Assembly: GCF_000714935.1 (NCBI RefSeq)
Contig: NZ_JMIR01000048.1
Location: forward strand, 1-35,520
From: Tumebacillus flagellatus
Lineage (GTDB): Bacteria > Bacillota > Bacilli > Tumebacillales > Tumebacillaceae
DNA length: 35,520 nt
Direction: 5' to 3'
Part shown: piece after piece, positions 7,242 to 15,428 of the stretch
How positions within the stretch are numbered: position 1 is the first letter of the stretch
How the letters are laid out: every line of letters begins with the position of its first letter
Translations under genes and position numbers: made by a program
Notes under the pieces: model-generated
The model's input: only the letters and a program-made list of their open reading frames with translations
Databases searched by the model: none
What the model was told of the DNA's origin: nothing

Positions 7242-9104
7242 TTAGGCTTTGTTGTAACGCGCCCCAAACGGCGTGCTCACTTTCAAGAGACGCCCTTGAT
7301 CCACAAAGTCTTCCAGCGTCTTCTCCAGTTCGTCGAAGGAGAGCAACCGCCCGACTTTGCGGCCGATTTCCGTGAGGTAGGCGTTGAGGTTGGACGCGTC
7401 GATCGGCAGCGACGGCAGAACCGCTTCCCAGACTTTTTCATCCTGTTCGGCGAACCCTTCCTCCAGCTCTTCAAACGGATTCTTAAAGTGCGGCGACGTG
7501 GTTTTCGAGACGCGAATTCGCACAGCTGTCGTGCGTCCCGTAATGGCCGAGGAAAGAAACGCCGTGCCGCTCGACAAGTACGGCAGACGTGCCGCTTCTT
7601 CCGCGGTGATGTCCGTCTCTTCCTTAATGACGGCAATGTCCACCGAACGCACCGTTCGGAACACCAGCTTCGTGGAAAGCTGCGCCGTGATCGTGTCGTC
7701 GAGCAACGCCGGACGCTGTGTGGCGAACACGAGGAACACGCCGTACTTACGGCCTTCCTGCGCGATTTCCTTCAACACGCCCTTCGCCGGAGCCGGAACG
7801 TCGCCCTTGGGCGCGAAGTTGTGCGCTTCGTCGGTGATGATGACGAACGGCGGAAACTTCTCCTCGACCGGGCGTCCCTTTTGAATCGAATCGCGGTAGT
7901 CGCGGCGCTTGCGGTACAGCTTGCGCACCACATAAAACGCAAACACGTTCAAGAAATACATCGACCCGCGGATGACCACCAATTGCCGTTTGGCAAACGC
8001 TTCTTCGACTTTCTTGGTGCCGGCGGACGTGAACACACCCTCCATCTCCAAGCGCGTCAACCGGCGCAACACCGAGCGCAGCGTACCGGAGAAACCGCCG
8101 ACTTTGTCTTTGTACTTCACCAGCAAGTCGTTGAGCAGCTTCACCCGCTCGCGGTCGTTCGGGTTGAGGTACTCGTCCCGGCTTTGCTCGCGGATTTCCT
8201 TTTCATTGTCCAGCGCTTCGGCGAGGTTCGCCATGCGGGTGGAGTAAGTCAGGAAGCTGTCCGATTTCTTATGCAGCGCTTTGATCGCCGTCTCCATCGC
8301 GTCGGTGATGCTGCCGGACGACGCGCGAAGCAGCGAGACGATGTCGTCTGCGATCAATTCGGAGAACTCAATCCCGATGTCTTCTCCTGCGTCGAGCGTG
8401 ACGAATCGTTTTTTAAAAGAATGTCGGAAGTCTTCCGGCAAGTTCGGGAACTCTTGATCGAACGTCAACTCAAAGTGCGGGTCGAACACGACCGCAGGCA
8501 CTTGCTTCAGCATCAATTCTTCCAATAACACGCGCAACCCGAACGACTTCCCCGAACCCGACCCGCCGAAGATCCCGATGTGCGGGTACTGATCCATCGA
8601 GCGGTAGTCGAACACGAACGGCACGCCGCCTTGCTCGCCGACGCCGTTTTCCTTGTCAAACAGCAGGGCGACGTTCTGCAGAGACTCCGGCATGTCTTTG
8701 GCGATCTCGCGGGAGCCTTGGATGACGCCAAGCGTCAGACCTTCATGGGGTTTGCGCTTGATCAGCAGGTCTTCCACTTCCGCAAACGACGGCACGCGCG
8801 CGGGCGCGCCGACGCGAATCGGGGTCGGTAGTTCTTCGATCAAGCGCAGTTTGCCGAGGTGAATCTCTTCGTCCTCGATGTCAAAGCCGACCGAGCGCAA
8901 CCCTTCCAACACGGAGGTGTCCACGAGGTTGCTCTGTTCGGACGCCAGCGGAATGTAGCGGTTGAACGTCCGCGTCTCGATCACCTCGGCTTTCGGGTGC
9001 CGGTGGTCGCGGTCTTCGATGATCAAAATTTCGTTGATGTGAAACTTGCGGGTGCGCGACGCCACCCATGCTTCCAGCTGCGTCGTTTGTCCGACGATCT
9101 GCAT
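7242..9104 (-). CDS. herA: HerA-type DNA helicase/translocase ATPase
   Basis: The 620-residue product has the HerA layout. A beta-barrel HAS-like N-terminal region (about 1-150) is followed by a FtsK/HerA RecA core. This core has Walker A GGSGSGKS (180-187), Walker B FVIITDEAH (420-428), the sensor segment FATQRPALL (460-468) and an arginine-finger-like LVFRT (480-484). A C-terminal extension follows, ending in YNKA. HerA forms a hexameric ring that pumps double-stranded DNA into the NurA nuclease. Here it starts 3 bases after the nurA stop with GGAGGG inside the end of nurA, so the two are translated together. Bacterial HerA proteins also occur in phage-defence systems, but those partners (SIR2, DUF4297) are absent and a true NurA is present. 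Confidence 0.92.
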   Translation of the reverse strand: MQIVGQTTQLEAWVASRTRKFHINEILIIEDRDHRHPKAEVIETRTFNRYIPLASEQSNLVDTSVLEGLRSVGFDIEDEEIHLGKLRLIEELPTPIRVGAPARVPSFAEVEDLLIKRKPHEGLTLGVIQGSREIAKDMPESLQNVALLFDKENGVGEQGGVPFVFDYRSMDQYPHIGIFGGSGSGKSFGLRVLLEELMLKQVPAVVFDPHFELTFDQEFPNLPEDFRHSFKKRFVTLDAGEDIGIEFSELIADDIVSLLRASSGSITDAMETAIKALHKKSDSFLTYSTRMANLAEALDNEKEIREQSRDEYLNPNDRERVKLLNDLLVKYKDKVGGFSGTLRSVLRRLTRLEMEGVFTSAGTKKVEEAFAKRQLVVIRGSMYFLNVFAFYVVRKLYRKRRDYRDSIQKGRPVEEKFPPFVIITDEAHNFAPKGDVPAPAKGVLKEIAQEGRKYGVFLVFATQRPALLDDTITAQLSTKLVFRTVRSVDIAVIKEETDITAEEAARLPYLSSGTAFLSSAITGRTTAVRIRVSKTTSPHFKNPFEELEEGFAEQDEKVWEAVLPSLPIDASNLNAYLTEIGRKVGRLLSFDELEKTLEDFVDQGRLLKVSTPFGARYNKA

Positions 9105-9107
9105 CTC

Positions 9108-10172
9108 TTAGAAGTCCCTCCTATCCCGTTGCGGGCGCAGGAACGACTCGATGTTCTCCACGTCCACGTTGCTTTTTACGATCAAGTCGATCTGCTTCTT
9201 GGTCAGCCGCACTTCCGCGTCGACCACATCCAGCCACAGCGGAATCCCCCGCGACTTGCTCGGCGTGATCGTATACAAAAAATCGATCACATCGTCCACC
9301 GCATCCGCCTGCCCGCGCAAAAAATCACACGCGCCCGCTTGCGGCAAATCGGAGAGGCGGGTGAAGACCGTGTAGAATTCGTTTTTGATCGGGCGGTCGA
9401 GCGACGTTTTCAGCCATTCGCCTTGGTTGAGCGTCCCGAACAGAATCTCGCGGTCGTGGCGGTGCAGGAAGCCGTTCAGCACGTCTTCGTGATTCGCCAA
9501 CCGCGACTGCAAGCGGAACGACCCCACTTCCTCGATCACGCCGACGACGATCGTGCCCATCGTGAGCGCCAAGTCCTCAAACTCCTCCCACAGTTCCCCT
9601 CCCTTGCCTTTCAACCGCGAAAACCCGCCGTCCATCAGCACGAGGTAGGGAGAAAAACGCTCGATCGCTTCCATGGCCGCTTTCAGTTCCATCTCGACCA
9701 TCCTCTTATCGGCCAGCATAAAGTACGCTTGTTGCTCCGCAAGATCGTTCACGAGCACTTCGTCGTCCAGCCCTTCCGTCACGCGGATTTCGTGACGGCG
9801 CTCTTCGAGGAAGTTTTTGATTTCACGCAGGTTATCTGCCAACAACGGCGAGAGCAGTTCCACTTGCTCCACCGACGTTGCACCGTTTCGTGCAGGCAGC
9901 GTGGACTTGGCGAGCGATTTGAACAGATGCACCGTGTACGGGTAATTCCCGCCGACTTGCGAGACCGATCCGTCCACGCCGACCAGCGCACGCCCGCCAA
10001 ACAGCGCTTCCGTCTCCGGCCCCGACAGCCGCTTGGCTTGCCGAAACTCGCCGACGGACGTCTCCAACGCCGCCCGCAGTTTCGAGGAGGCGACGCGCTC
10101 GCGGCGCTGGTCGTGCAAATTGCGGTTCAGCCCTTGCAACTTGTCGGCGAGCGTGAAAATCCCAGTGCTCAT
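9108..10172 (-). CDS. nurA: NurA-domain nuclease
   Basis: The 354-residue product carries the NurA motifs: ALVGVDGSVSQVGG with the first metal-binding aspartate (Asp67), a glutamate-rich helix (MVEMELKAAMEAIER, about 158-172), and YLVLMDGGFS with the second aspartate (Asp181). The C-terminal GIPLWLDVVDAEVRLT corresponds to the last conserved segment. NurA is an RNase H-like 5'-3' exonuclease/endonuclease loaded on the HerA ring for DNA-end resection. The ATG is 4 bases after the crotonase stop and herA follows by 3 bases, giving the order crotonase-nurA-herA. Confidence 0.9.
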   Translation of the reverse strand: MSTGIFTLADKLQGLNRNLHDQRRERVASSKLRAALETSVGEFRQAKRLSGPETEALFGGRALVGVDGSVSQVGGNYPYTVHLFKSLAKSTLPARNGATSVEQVELLSPLLADNLREIKNFLEERRHEIRVTEGLDDEVLVNDLAEQQAYFMLADKRMVEMELKAAMEAIERFSPYLVLMDGGFSRLKGKGGELWEEFEDLALTMGTIVVGVIEEVGSFRLQSRLANHEDVLNGFLHRHDREILFGTLNQGEWLKTSLDRPIKNEFYTVFTRLSDLPQAGACDFLRGQADAVDDVIDFLYTITPSKSRGIPLWLDVVDAEVRLTKKQIDLIVKSNVDVENIESFLRPQRDRRDF

Positions 10173-10176
10173 CCTC

Positions 10177-10953
10177 TCACCCTCGCTTCCGTGTCAAGAA
10201 CGCATCCACCGCCGCGTCATGCTCCGGCGTCATCCAAAGTCTCGCGCAGAGACGGGTTTCCCGCTCCATCGCGTCGGACAGTTCCAACCCTTCCGACTCC
10301 CGCAAGAGACGCAGCAAGCTCTGCACCGCTTTCGGCGAATTGCCCGCGATCTTGGCGGCAAACGATTTGGCTGCCTCCAGCACCTCGTCCGCCGGAACCA
10401 CTTCGTCAAAAAATCCAATGTCCCGCGCGCGTTCAGCTCCGATCACGTCCCCTGTCAAAATCAACCGCAGGGCTTGCTGACGACCGACGATGCGTGTAAG
10501 CATCACGCCGCCGCCCCAGCCCGGCGCGATGCCGAGTTTGACTTGGATGAACCCGACGGTCGCCGATTCCGATCCGATGCGGAAATGGCACGCCGCCGCG
10601 ACTTCTCCGCCGCCTCCGCGCGCCGCGCCGTTGACAGCGGCGATCACCGGCTTCGGGAAGTTGGCGATCGTTTCCAAGACCCGTCGCATCTGCGACATTT
10701 TTTCATAGACTTGCGCTTCGGTTTTCAGTTCGGAATGAAATTCCTTGAGATCGCCGCCGGCGACGAACGTGCGGGTGCCTGTCCCGGTCAAGATCACGAC
10801 GTGAACGGATTCATCCTGCCGCGCCTGTTCCAATCCCTCGGCGAGACCTTCCATCACCTGCGTGTTGACGGCGTTGCTCGCTTCCGGGCGGTCGATGCGC
10901 AAAACGGCAAGACCCTCTGTCGGAAATGCTTCATAACGTACTCCAAGATTCAT
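10177..10953 (-). CDS. Enoyl-CoA hydratase/isomerase (crotonase) family protein
   Basis: The 258-residue product is a full-length crotonase. The oxyanion-hole segments are FVAGGDLKEF (about 63-72) and NGAARGGGGEVAAAC (about 108-122). The first catalytic glutamate is present in GGGGEVA. The second, normally in a QPE-type segment about 20 residues later, is replaced by glutamine in GFIQVKLG, so simple hydratase activity is doubtful and another crotonase reaction is possible. The RBS is AAGGA. It is the first gene of the nurA-herA operon (4 bases before nurA), an odd partner for DNA repair enzymes. Fatty-acid or amino-acid degradation genes are not nearby. Confidence 0.88.
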   Translation of the reverse strand: MNLGVRYEAFPTEGLAVLRIDRPEASNAVNTQVMEGLAEGLEQARQDESVHVVILTGTGTRTFVAGGDLKEFHSELKTEAQVYEKMSQMRRVLETIANFPKPVIAAVNGAARGGGGEVAAACHFRIGSESATVGFIQVKLGIAPGWGGGVMLTRIVGRQQALRLILTGDVIGAERARDIGFFDEVVPADEVLEAAKSFAAKIAGNSPKAVQSLLRLLRESEGLELSDAMERETRLCARLWMTPEHDAAVDAFLTRKRG

Positions 10954-10969
10954 AGTGAAGGGATTCCTT

Positions 10970-10995
10970 TCTATGGTAAAATTCTATGGTAAAAT
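10970..10995. repeat. Perfect tandem 13-bp repeat, possible operator
   Basis: TCTATGGTAAAAT occurs twice without a gap (10970-10982 and 10983-10995). It lies 17 bases upstream of the crotonase start in the divergent region before the aminotransferase gene. The position suits a regulator binding site or part of a promoter, but no regulator is identified. Confidence 0.6.
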
Positions 10996-11046
10996 GGAGA
11001 GGTACTCTCCGCGACGTATATCTGTTGCGACATCCTCATCCTACCA

Positions 11047-11093
11047 TAAACCCGGCAGGATTCGAACCTACGATCCACGAAGCAGGAGGCCAC
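11047..11093 (-). pseudogene. Degenerate tRNA (Arg-like) 3' half
   Basis: The minus strand reads as a tRNA 3' half: variable loop GGATC (11072-11076), a T-arm with stem GTAGG/CCTGC and loop TTCGAAT (11055-11071), then acceptor 3' strand CGGGTTT and an A (11047-11054). This looks like bacterial tRNA-Arg 3' ends. Farther 5' an anticodon-like loop CTCCTGC is possible, but its stem does not pair, the D-arm is truncated and no acceptor 5' strand is found, so it cannot be a working tRNA. It sits in the aminotransferase leader, and that gene's AGGAGG lies within it. Confidence 0.6.
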
Positions 11094-11101
11094 TACCAAT
11101 C

Positions 11102-12280
11102 ATGAAACCAGCAGATAAACTGAAATACCTCACCTCTTCCATCTTCACGGAGATGGCCAACCACAAACATCGTCTGATGGCTCAAGGCCATGACGTGATC
11201 GACCTCGGCATCGGCTCGCCCGATCTGCCGCCGCCGGATCACGTGCGCAAAGCGCTCTCGGAAGCGGTGCTCGCTCCCAACACGTACGGCTATGCGCACC
11301 AACAGGGGTTCCCGTCGCTGCGCCAAGCGTTTTCTGAATGGTTCAAACAACGCTTCAACGGCGTCGAACTCGACCCGCAAACAGAAGTTCTCACGCTGAT
11401 GGGCTCCCAAGACGGACTCTCGCACCTGCCCGCCGCATTGATGAACCCCGGCGACGTGGCGCTGATTCCCGACCCGTCGTATCCGGTGTACGCCGCCGGT
11501 CTGCATCTGGCGTCCGTCGAAGTAGCCCCCTTGCCGCTCTTGGCGGAAAACGGCTTCATGCCGGACTTTGACGCGATTCCCGCAGAAATCGCCGCCAAAG
11601 CCAAGATGCTCCTGATCTCCTACCCCGGCAACCCGATTCCGGCGGTGGCGGACGTGAGCGTCTACCTCGAAGCGATCGAGTTTTGCAAGAAGCACGACAT
11701 CGTGCTCGTGCACGACTTGGCGTATTCGGAGCTCGCGTTTGACGACTACCGCCCGATGTCGATTCTGGAAATTCCGGGCGCGAAGGACGTAGCGGTGGAA
11801 TTCCACTCCCTGTCCAAGAGCTTCTCGATGGCGGGCTGCCGCATCGGGTTCTTGGCGGGACGGGCCGAAGTGGTACAAGCGTTGGCGACGCTGAAATCGA
11901 ACATCGACTACGGCGTGTTCGGCGCGGTGCAAACGGCGGCGACCGCAGCGCTCACGGGCGACCAATCGTACACCCGCGAGATGTCGAAAATCTACCAAGA
12001 ACGCCGCGACGTGTTGATCGACGGACTCGGGAACTTAGGCTGGGCGATTGAAAAACCGAAAGCGACGATGTTCGTCTGGGCGAAACTGCCGTATGACATC
12101 CCGTCGATGGAATTTTGCATGCGTCTCGTCCATGAAGCGCACGTCGTGATGATTCCCGGCGCGGCGTTCGGCGAGCAAGGCGAAGGCTATGTGCGGATCG
12201 CGCTGGTCCACCCGGTCGAGCGGCTTCGCGAAGTCGTGCGCCGCATCGAGGAGTGCGGCATCTTGCAACCGCAACAGTAA
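11102..12280 (+). CDS. PLP-dependent class I/II aminotransferase (LL-diaminopimelate aminotransferase-like)
   Basis: The 392-residue product is a fold-type I aminotransferase. Visible elements are the glycine-rich phosphate-cup segment GSQDGLSHLP (101-110), Tyr/Pro segment PDPSYPVYAAG (124-133), SYPGNPIPAVA (173-183) in place of the common YPNNPTG, Asp205 in VHDLAYSEL, the PLP lysine Lys239 in HSLSKSFSMAGCRIGF, and a C-terminal arginine in GYVRIALV. The best resemblance is to DapL/aspartate-alanine type enzymes; the exact substrate is not clear from sequence. The start is the ATG at 11102, 12 bases after AGGAGG. Upstream in-frame codons run through the tRNA remnant and are not expected to be translated. 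It probably forms an operon with the AlaX-type gene 35 bases downstream. Confidence 0.88.
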   Translation: MKPADKLKYLTSSIFTEMANHKHRLMAQGHDVIDLGIGSPDLPPPDHVRKALSEAVLAPNTYGYAHQQGFPSLRQAFSEWFKQRFNGVELDPQTEVLTLMGSQDGLSHLPAALMNPGDVALIPDPSYPVYAAGLHLASVEVAPLPLLAENGFMPDFDAIPAEIAAKAKMLLISYPGNPIPAVADVSVYLEAIEFCKKHDIVLVHDLAYSELAFDDYRPMSILEIPGAKDVAVEFHSLSKSFSMAGCRIGFLAGRAEVVQALATLKSNIDYGVFGAVQTAATAALTGDQSYTREMSKIYQERRDVLIDGLGNLGWAIEKPKATMFVWAKLPYDIPSMEFCMRLVHEAHVVMIPGAAFGEQGEGYVRIALVHPVERLREVVRRIEECGILQPQQ

Positions 12281-12315
12281 TCGGAACAACTCATCCCAAG
12301 GGAGGACCCTTATCC

Positions 12316-13554
12316 ATGACAGGCAAACTGTATTACGATGATCCGTACCTGCGCCGGTTCACGGCGACGGTGTTGGAGACGGGCGTCGAAGCGGACGGCA
12401 CTCCTTTTGCGGTGCTCGATTCAACTGCGTTTTACCCGACGGGAGGCGGGCAGCCGTCCGACCTCGGCTCGATCAACGGCGTTCGCGTCGTCGATGTGGA
12501 GGAAGTGGAGGACAAGATCCGCCACCGCCTCGACCAAGCCGATTTGGAAAAAACCAAACTGGCACCGGGGAATTCCGTCACAGGCGAAATCGACTGGGAG
12601 CGCCGTTTCGATCACATGCAGCAACACACCGGCCAACATATTCTGTCGGCTGCGTTTGAAGAGCTGTACGACGGCGCGACGGTCGGCTTCCATCTCGGGC
12701 GTGAAATCGTCACCGTCGACATCACGCTGCCGGACTTGACTCCGGAGATCATCGAAACGGTTGAGGGGCTTGCCAACCGCATCGTGTTCGAAAACCGCCC
12801 GATCGACTGCCGGTTCGTCGAACCGGAAGAACTCGCCGCGATGCCCTTGCGCAAACCGCCGAGCGTGACGGAGAACATCCGCATCGTCACGGTGCAGGAT
12901 TTCGACTACAGCCCGTGCGGCGGCACGCATCCGGCCTACACCGGCGAAGTCGGTCCGATCAAGATCTTGGGCTATGAGCGCTACAAAGGCAACGTCCGGA
13001 TTGATTTCGTCTGCGGATGGCGCACGCTGGGAGCGATGACGGCGAAGCAGACGGTACTCCGTCAACTCTCCCGCCAACTGACCAGCGGCGAGCACGAACT
13101 GCCGGACAAAGTCGAACGCCTCCTCGCCGAGCGCAAGGAGTTGAACGCAACGCTTCAAGAGATGAAGCAGCAATTCTTGCATGCCGAAGCGGAAACGTTG
13201 CTCAACGATGCGATCACGAAGCGCGGCACGCTCGTCGTCGCCCGCACGTTTGCAGACCGCCCGATGCAAGAGTTGCAACGCCTCGCGCAACGCATGACGG
13301 AGCGCGAACCGTCGGCGATCGCGCTGTTCGTCTCGTCGGGAGCGAAACTGCAAGTGGTGTTCGCGCGCGGAACGGCGGTCGGGCTCGACGTGAACAACAT
13401 GCTGAAATCCGTCCTCCCGCTGATCAACGGCAAGGGCGGCGGCTCGCCCGCTCTCGCCCAAGGCGGCGGCGTCAGCGAGATGTCAGCCGATGCTGTGTTG
13501 GACGATGTGATGCAGAAGCTGGAGATCGAGCTGGTGCAGATCTCCGGGATGTAA
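12316..13554 (+). CDS. AlaX-type alanyl-tRNA editing protein with DHHA1 domain
   Basis: The 412-residue product is a long-form AlaX. It hydrolyses Ser- or Gly-mischarged tRNA-Ala in trans. The N-terminal barrel (about 1-90) contains YPTGGGQPSD. The zinc site is formed by HMQQH (His100, His104) and CGGTH (Cys201, His205), as in AlaRS editing domains. A coiled segment (about 265-300) leads to a DHHA1 domain with GKGGGSPALAQGGG near the C-terminus. The start at 12316 follows AGGGAGGA, whereas the longer in-frame extension overlaps the preceding gene. The window's tRNA-Ala lies far away on the other strand. Confidence 0.93.
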   Translation: MTGKLYYDDPYLRRFTATVLETGVEADGTPFAVLDSTAFYPTGGGQPSDLGSINGVRVVDVEEVEDKIRHRLDQADLEKTKLAPGNSVTGEIDWERRFDHMQQHTGQHILSAAFEELYDGATVGFHLGREIVTVDITLPDLTPEIIETVEGLANRIVFENRPIDCRFVEPEELAAMPLRKPPSVTENIRIVTVQDFDYSPCGGTHPAYTGEVGPIKILGYERYKGNVRIDFVCGWRTLGAMTAKQTVLRQLSRQLTSGEHELPDKVERLLAERKELNATLQEMKQQFLHAEAETLLNDAITKRGTLVVARTFADRPMQELQRLAQRMTEREPSAIALFVSSGAKLQVVFARGTAVGLDVNNMLKSVLPLINGKGGGSPALAQGGGVSEMSADAVLDDVMQKLEIELVQISGM

Positions 13555-13575
13555 AGCTGTTCAGACCCGATTGCG

Positions 13576-13623
13576 AAAAAAAGACTCCGCACGCACTGAA
13601 GAGGCGTGCCGGAGTCTTTTTTT
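13576..13623. terminator. Bidirectional intrinsic terminator
   Basis: AAGACTCCGCACGC pairs with GCGTGCCGGAGTCTT (one bulged C) between an A-tract (13576-13582) and a T-tract (13617-13623). It separates the convergent AlaX and DUF962 genes; the T-tract reaches the DUF962 stop codon. Confidence 0.88.
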
Positions 13624-13912
13624 ACTTAAGCGGTTTGCCGGTGACGAAACCGGCGACGCGCTTGACGATCCACAACGGACCGACCAGCAGGTAGATCGGG
13701 TTTTTGAAAAAAGACGGCGGGTTGCCTTCGAAGGCGTGCCCGATAAACTGAAAGATCCAGCCGACCACAAACAGCGCCAGCGCCCACTTCCAACTCCAAA
13801 ACACCACGGGGATGGAGAGGACGATCATCGGAATGCCGATGGCGTGCGTGAATTTGTTCATGGGGTGCGTGTGGTCGCGTTTGTATTTTTCAAGGAAGGT
13901 CAGGTTTTCCAT
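13622..13912 (-). CDS. DUF962/Mpo1-like membrane protein
   Basis: The 96-residue product matches the DUF962 (Mpo1-like) family: HTHPMNKFTHAIGIP (14-28), two hydrophobic segments (about 27-52 and 72-90), and GWIFQFIGHAFEGNPPSFF (51-69). His16, His23 and His59 correspond to conserved histidines; the yeast member Mpo1 is an iron-dependent dioxygenase of 2-hydroxy fatty acids. It is shorter than yeast Mpo1, as usual for bacteria. It follows the MFS gene by 41 bases on the same strand and may share its transcript. RBS is GGGGAG. Confidence 0.88.
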   Translation of the reverse strand: MENLTFLEKYKRDHTHPMNKFTHAIGIPMIVLSIPVVFWSWKWALALFVVGWIFQFIGHAFEGNPPSFFKNPIYLLVGPLWIVKRVAGFVTGKPLK

Positions 13913-13953
13913 ACAGGTGTGACTCCCCTCTTTTTCTGATTAGTATATCATAT

Positions 13954-15234
13954 TCAGGCGGGGAGTGATTCTGTCGTGTTGTGGCGGTACTTGCGCAGGG
14001 CGGGGACGAACAAGCCTGCGAACGAGGAACCCGCTTCGACGATCCCGAAAGCGGCGTAGAGCACGTGCGGGCCGGCGAAGTCGATGATCGTTCCCGCCGC
14101 TCCTTGCGCGATCGGGGTCGAGCCCATCGTGAGAATCGAGTTCACGCTGGAGACACGGCCCATCAGGTCTTGCGGGATCAGCAGGAGCATCAAACTCGAC
14201 GAGATGACGGAGAGCGCCGTAGACGCAATCCCTCCGATAAACATCAGCGCGGCGACTTCCCATTGGTTGTGCATCAGCGAGATGGAGGCCATCGCGAGTC
14301 CTTGGAGGGTGAAGGCGATGAATACTTTGCGCGGGGTCGGTGTTTTAACCGCCCAGATCGAGAGCACGACCGCCCCGATCACGCCTCCGACACCGAACGC
14401 GCCCCGCATGTAGCCAAGTCCTTGTGCTCCAACGCCGAACTCGTCGGCGATGAACGGCAGTCCGACCGACATTCCGTTTGCCGCCCCGTTGGCGAAAAAC
14501 CAGAGGATCAACAGCCACATCAGCACAGGGGTGTTGCGGACGAAGTTCAGGCCTTCGAAGAGGTCGGTTTTAAAGGATGTGCGGGTGGTGTCTTGCGGTT
14601 TTTTCGGTGTGTAGACGGTGTTCCAGTGTTTGCGAACGGCGAGCAGCGTGAAGGCGGAGACGATGAACGTGAGTGCGTTGATCCACATGCCGACGCCAAA
14701 TCCGAACGCCGAGAGCAAGATCGCGCCGAGCACCGGGCCGATGATTACCGAGAGTTGCATCGTGCCGGTGCTGATGCTGTTCATTTGGCTGTAGTTTTCT
14801 TTGTCCACGATGCGCTGAGCAAACGCGTTGCGCGCCGGCCAATAGACGGCGTCGACGAGGCCGAAGATCACGCCGAGCGTGTAGAGCGCCGCCATCGGCG
14901 GGGTGCCGACGCCAAGCGTCAGCAGATAGAGCGCGATCATGACGAACGCGCGCGACCAATCGGAGAGCGCCATCAATTTGCGCGGGTCGAAGCGGTCGGC
15001 GACGACTCCGCCAACCAGCATCAGAACGCTGCGGGTCAGCCCCATGACGAGCATCATCGTGCCCATCACCAAGCCGGAGCCGGTCAACTTCACGATCATC
15101 CACTGCAAATCCAGGAAAAAAATCGCGTCCCCGAACGCCGAGAGCGCAAACCCGATCCAATACAAGAGAAACGCGCGGTCTTGAAACAGCGCCCACCGCG
15201 AACTGCCTGAAGTGTTTGACTTTTGAGCATCCAA
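13954..15234 (-). CDS. MFS transporter
   Basis: The 426-residue product has about 12 hydrophobic segments and the MFS loop motif GGVVADRFDPRK (about 75-86). The ALSAFGDAIFFLDLQW opening and WPARNAFAQRIV segment are typical of the enterobactin-exporter-like or macrolide-efflux-like (MFS_3) branch. The substrate is unknown; efflux is likely. Translation probably starts at TTG (15234): GGAGGAG lies 7 bases upstream and there is no nearby in-frame ATG. Confidence 0.9.
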   Translation of the reverse strand: MDAQKSNTSGSSRWALFQDRAFLLYWIGFALSAFGDAIFFLDLQWMIVKLTGSGLVMGTMMLVMGLTRSVLMLVGGVVADRFDPRKLMALSDWSRAFVMIALYLLTLGVGTPPMAALYTLGVIFGLVDAVYWPARNAFAQRIVDKENYSQMNSISTGTMQLSVIIGPVLGAILLSAFGFGVGMWINALTFIVSAFTLLAVRKHWNTVYTPKKPQDTTRTSFKTDLFEGLNFVRNTPVLMWLLILWFFANGAANGMSVGLPFIADEFGVGAQGLGYMRGAFGVGGVIGAVVLSIWAVKTPTPRKVFIAFTLQGLAMASISLMHNQWEVAALMFIGGIASTALSVISSSLMLLLIPQDLMGRVSSVNSILTMGSTPIAQGAAGTIIDFAGPHVLYAAFGIVEAGSSFAGLFVPALRKYRHNTTESLPA

Positions 15235-15354
15235 CGAAGTTCTCCTCCGATCCCTTCCAGTTTCTTCTATCTTACTACATCTCTCCCCGGTCCCGCTTCA
15301 AACCGGAGAAGTGCGGAGCGTAGGTCTTCAGTCGGAGAGACCCCAGGGCAGATG

Positions 15355-15400
15355 AAAAAAACACCGGCTCGCCTCGCGGGTGCGTGCCGGTGTCTTTTTT
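15355..15400 (-). terminator. Intrinsic terminator of the alcohol dehydrogenase gene
   Basis: ACACCGGC (15361-15368) pairs with GCCGGTGT (15386-15393), flanked by A6 and T6 tracts. It lies 29 bases after the dehydrogenase stop on the minus strand. Confidence 0.85.
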
Positions 15401-15428
15401 CTCAAGTGCGCTTCGGAACGTGGAAGAC

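Noticed and set aside
8859-10499. A long open reading frame (about 546 codons) antisense to herA and nurA.
   Set aside because: The GC-rich third codon positions of the real genes open long frames on the other strand. It has no family motif or good ribosome binding site, and the sense proteins have clear motifs.
10955-11101. An N-terminal extension of the aminotransferase starting at 10955.
   Set aside because: It would translate the tandem repeat and the antisense tRNA remnant; AGGAGG lies 12 bases before the ATG at 11102.
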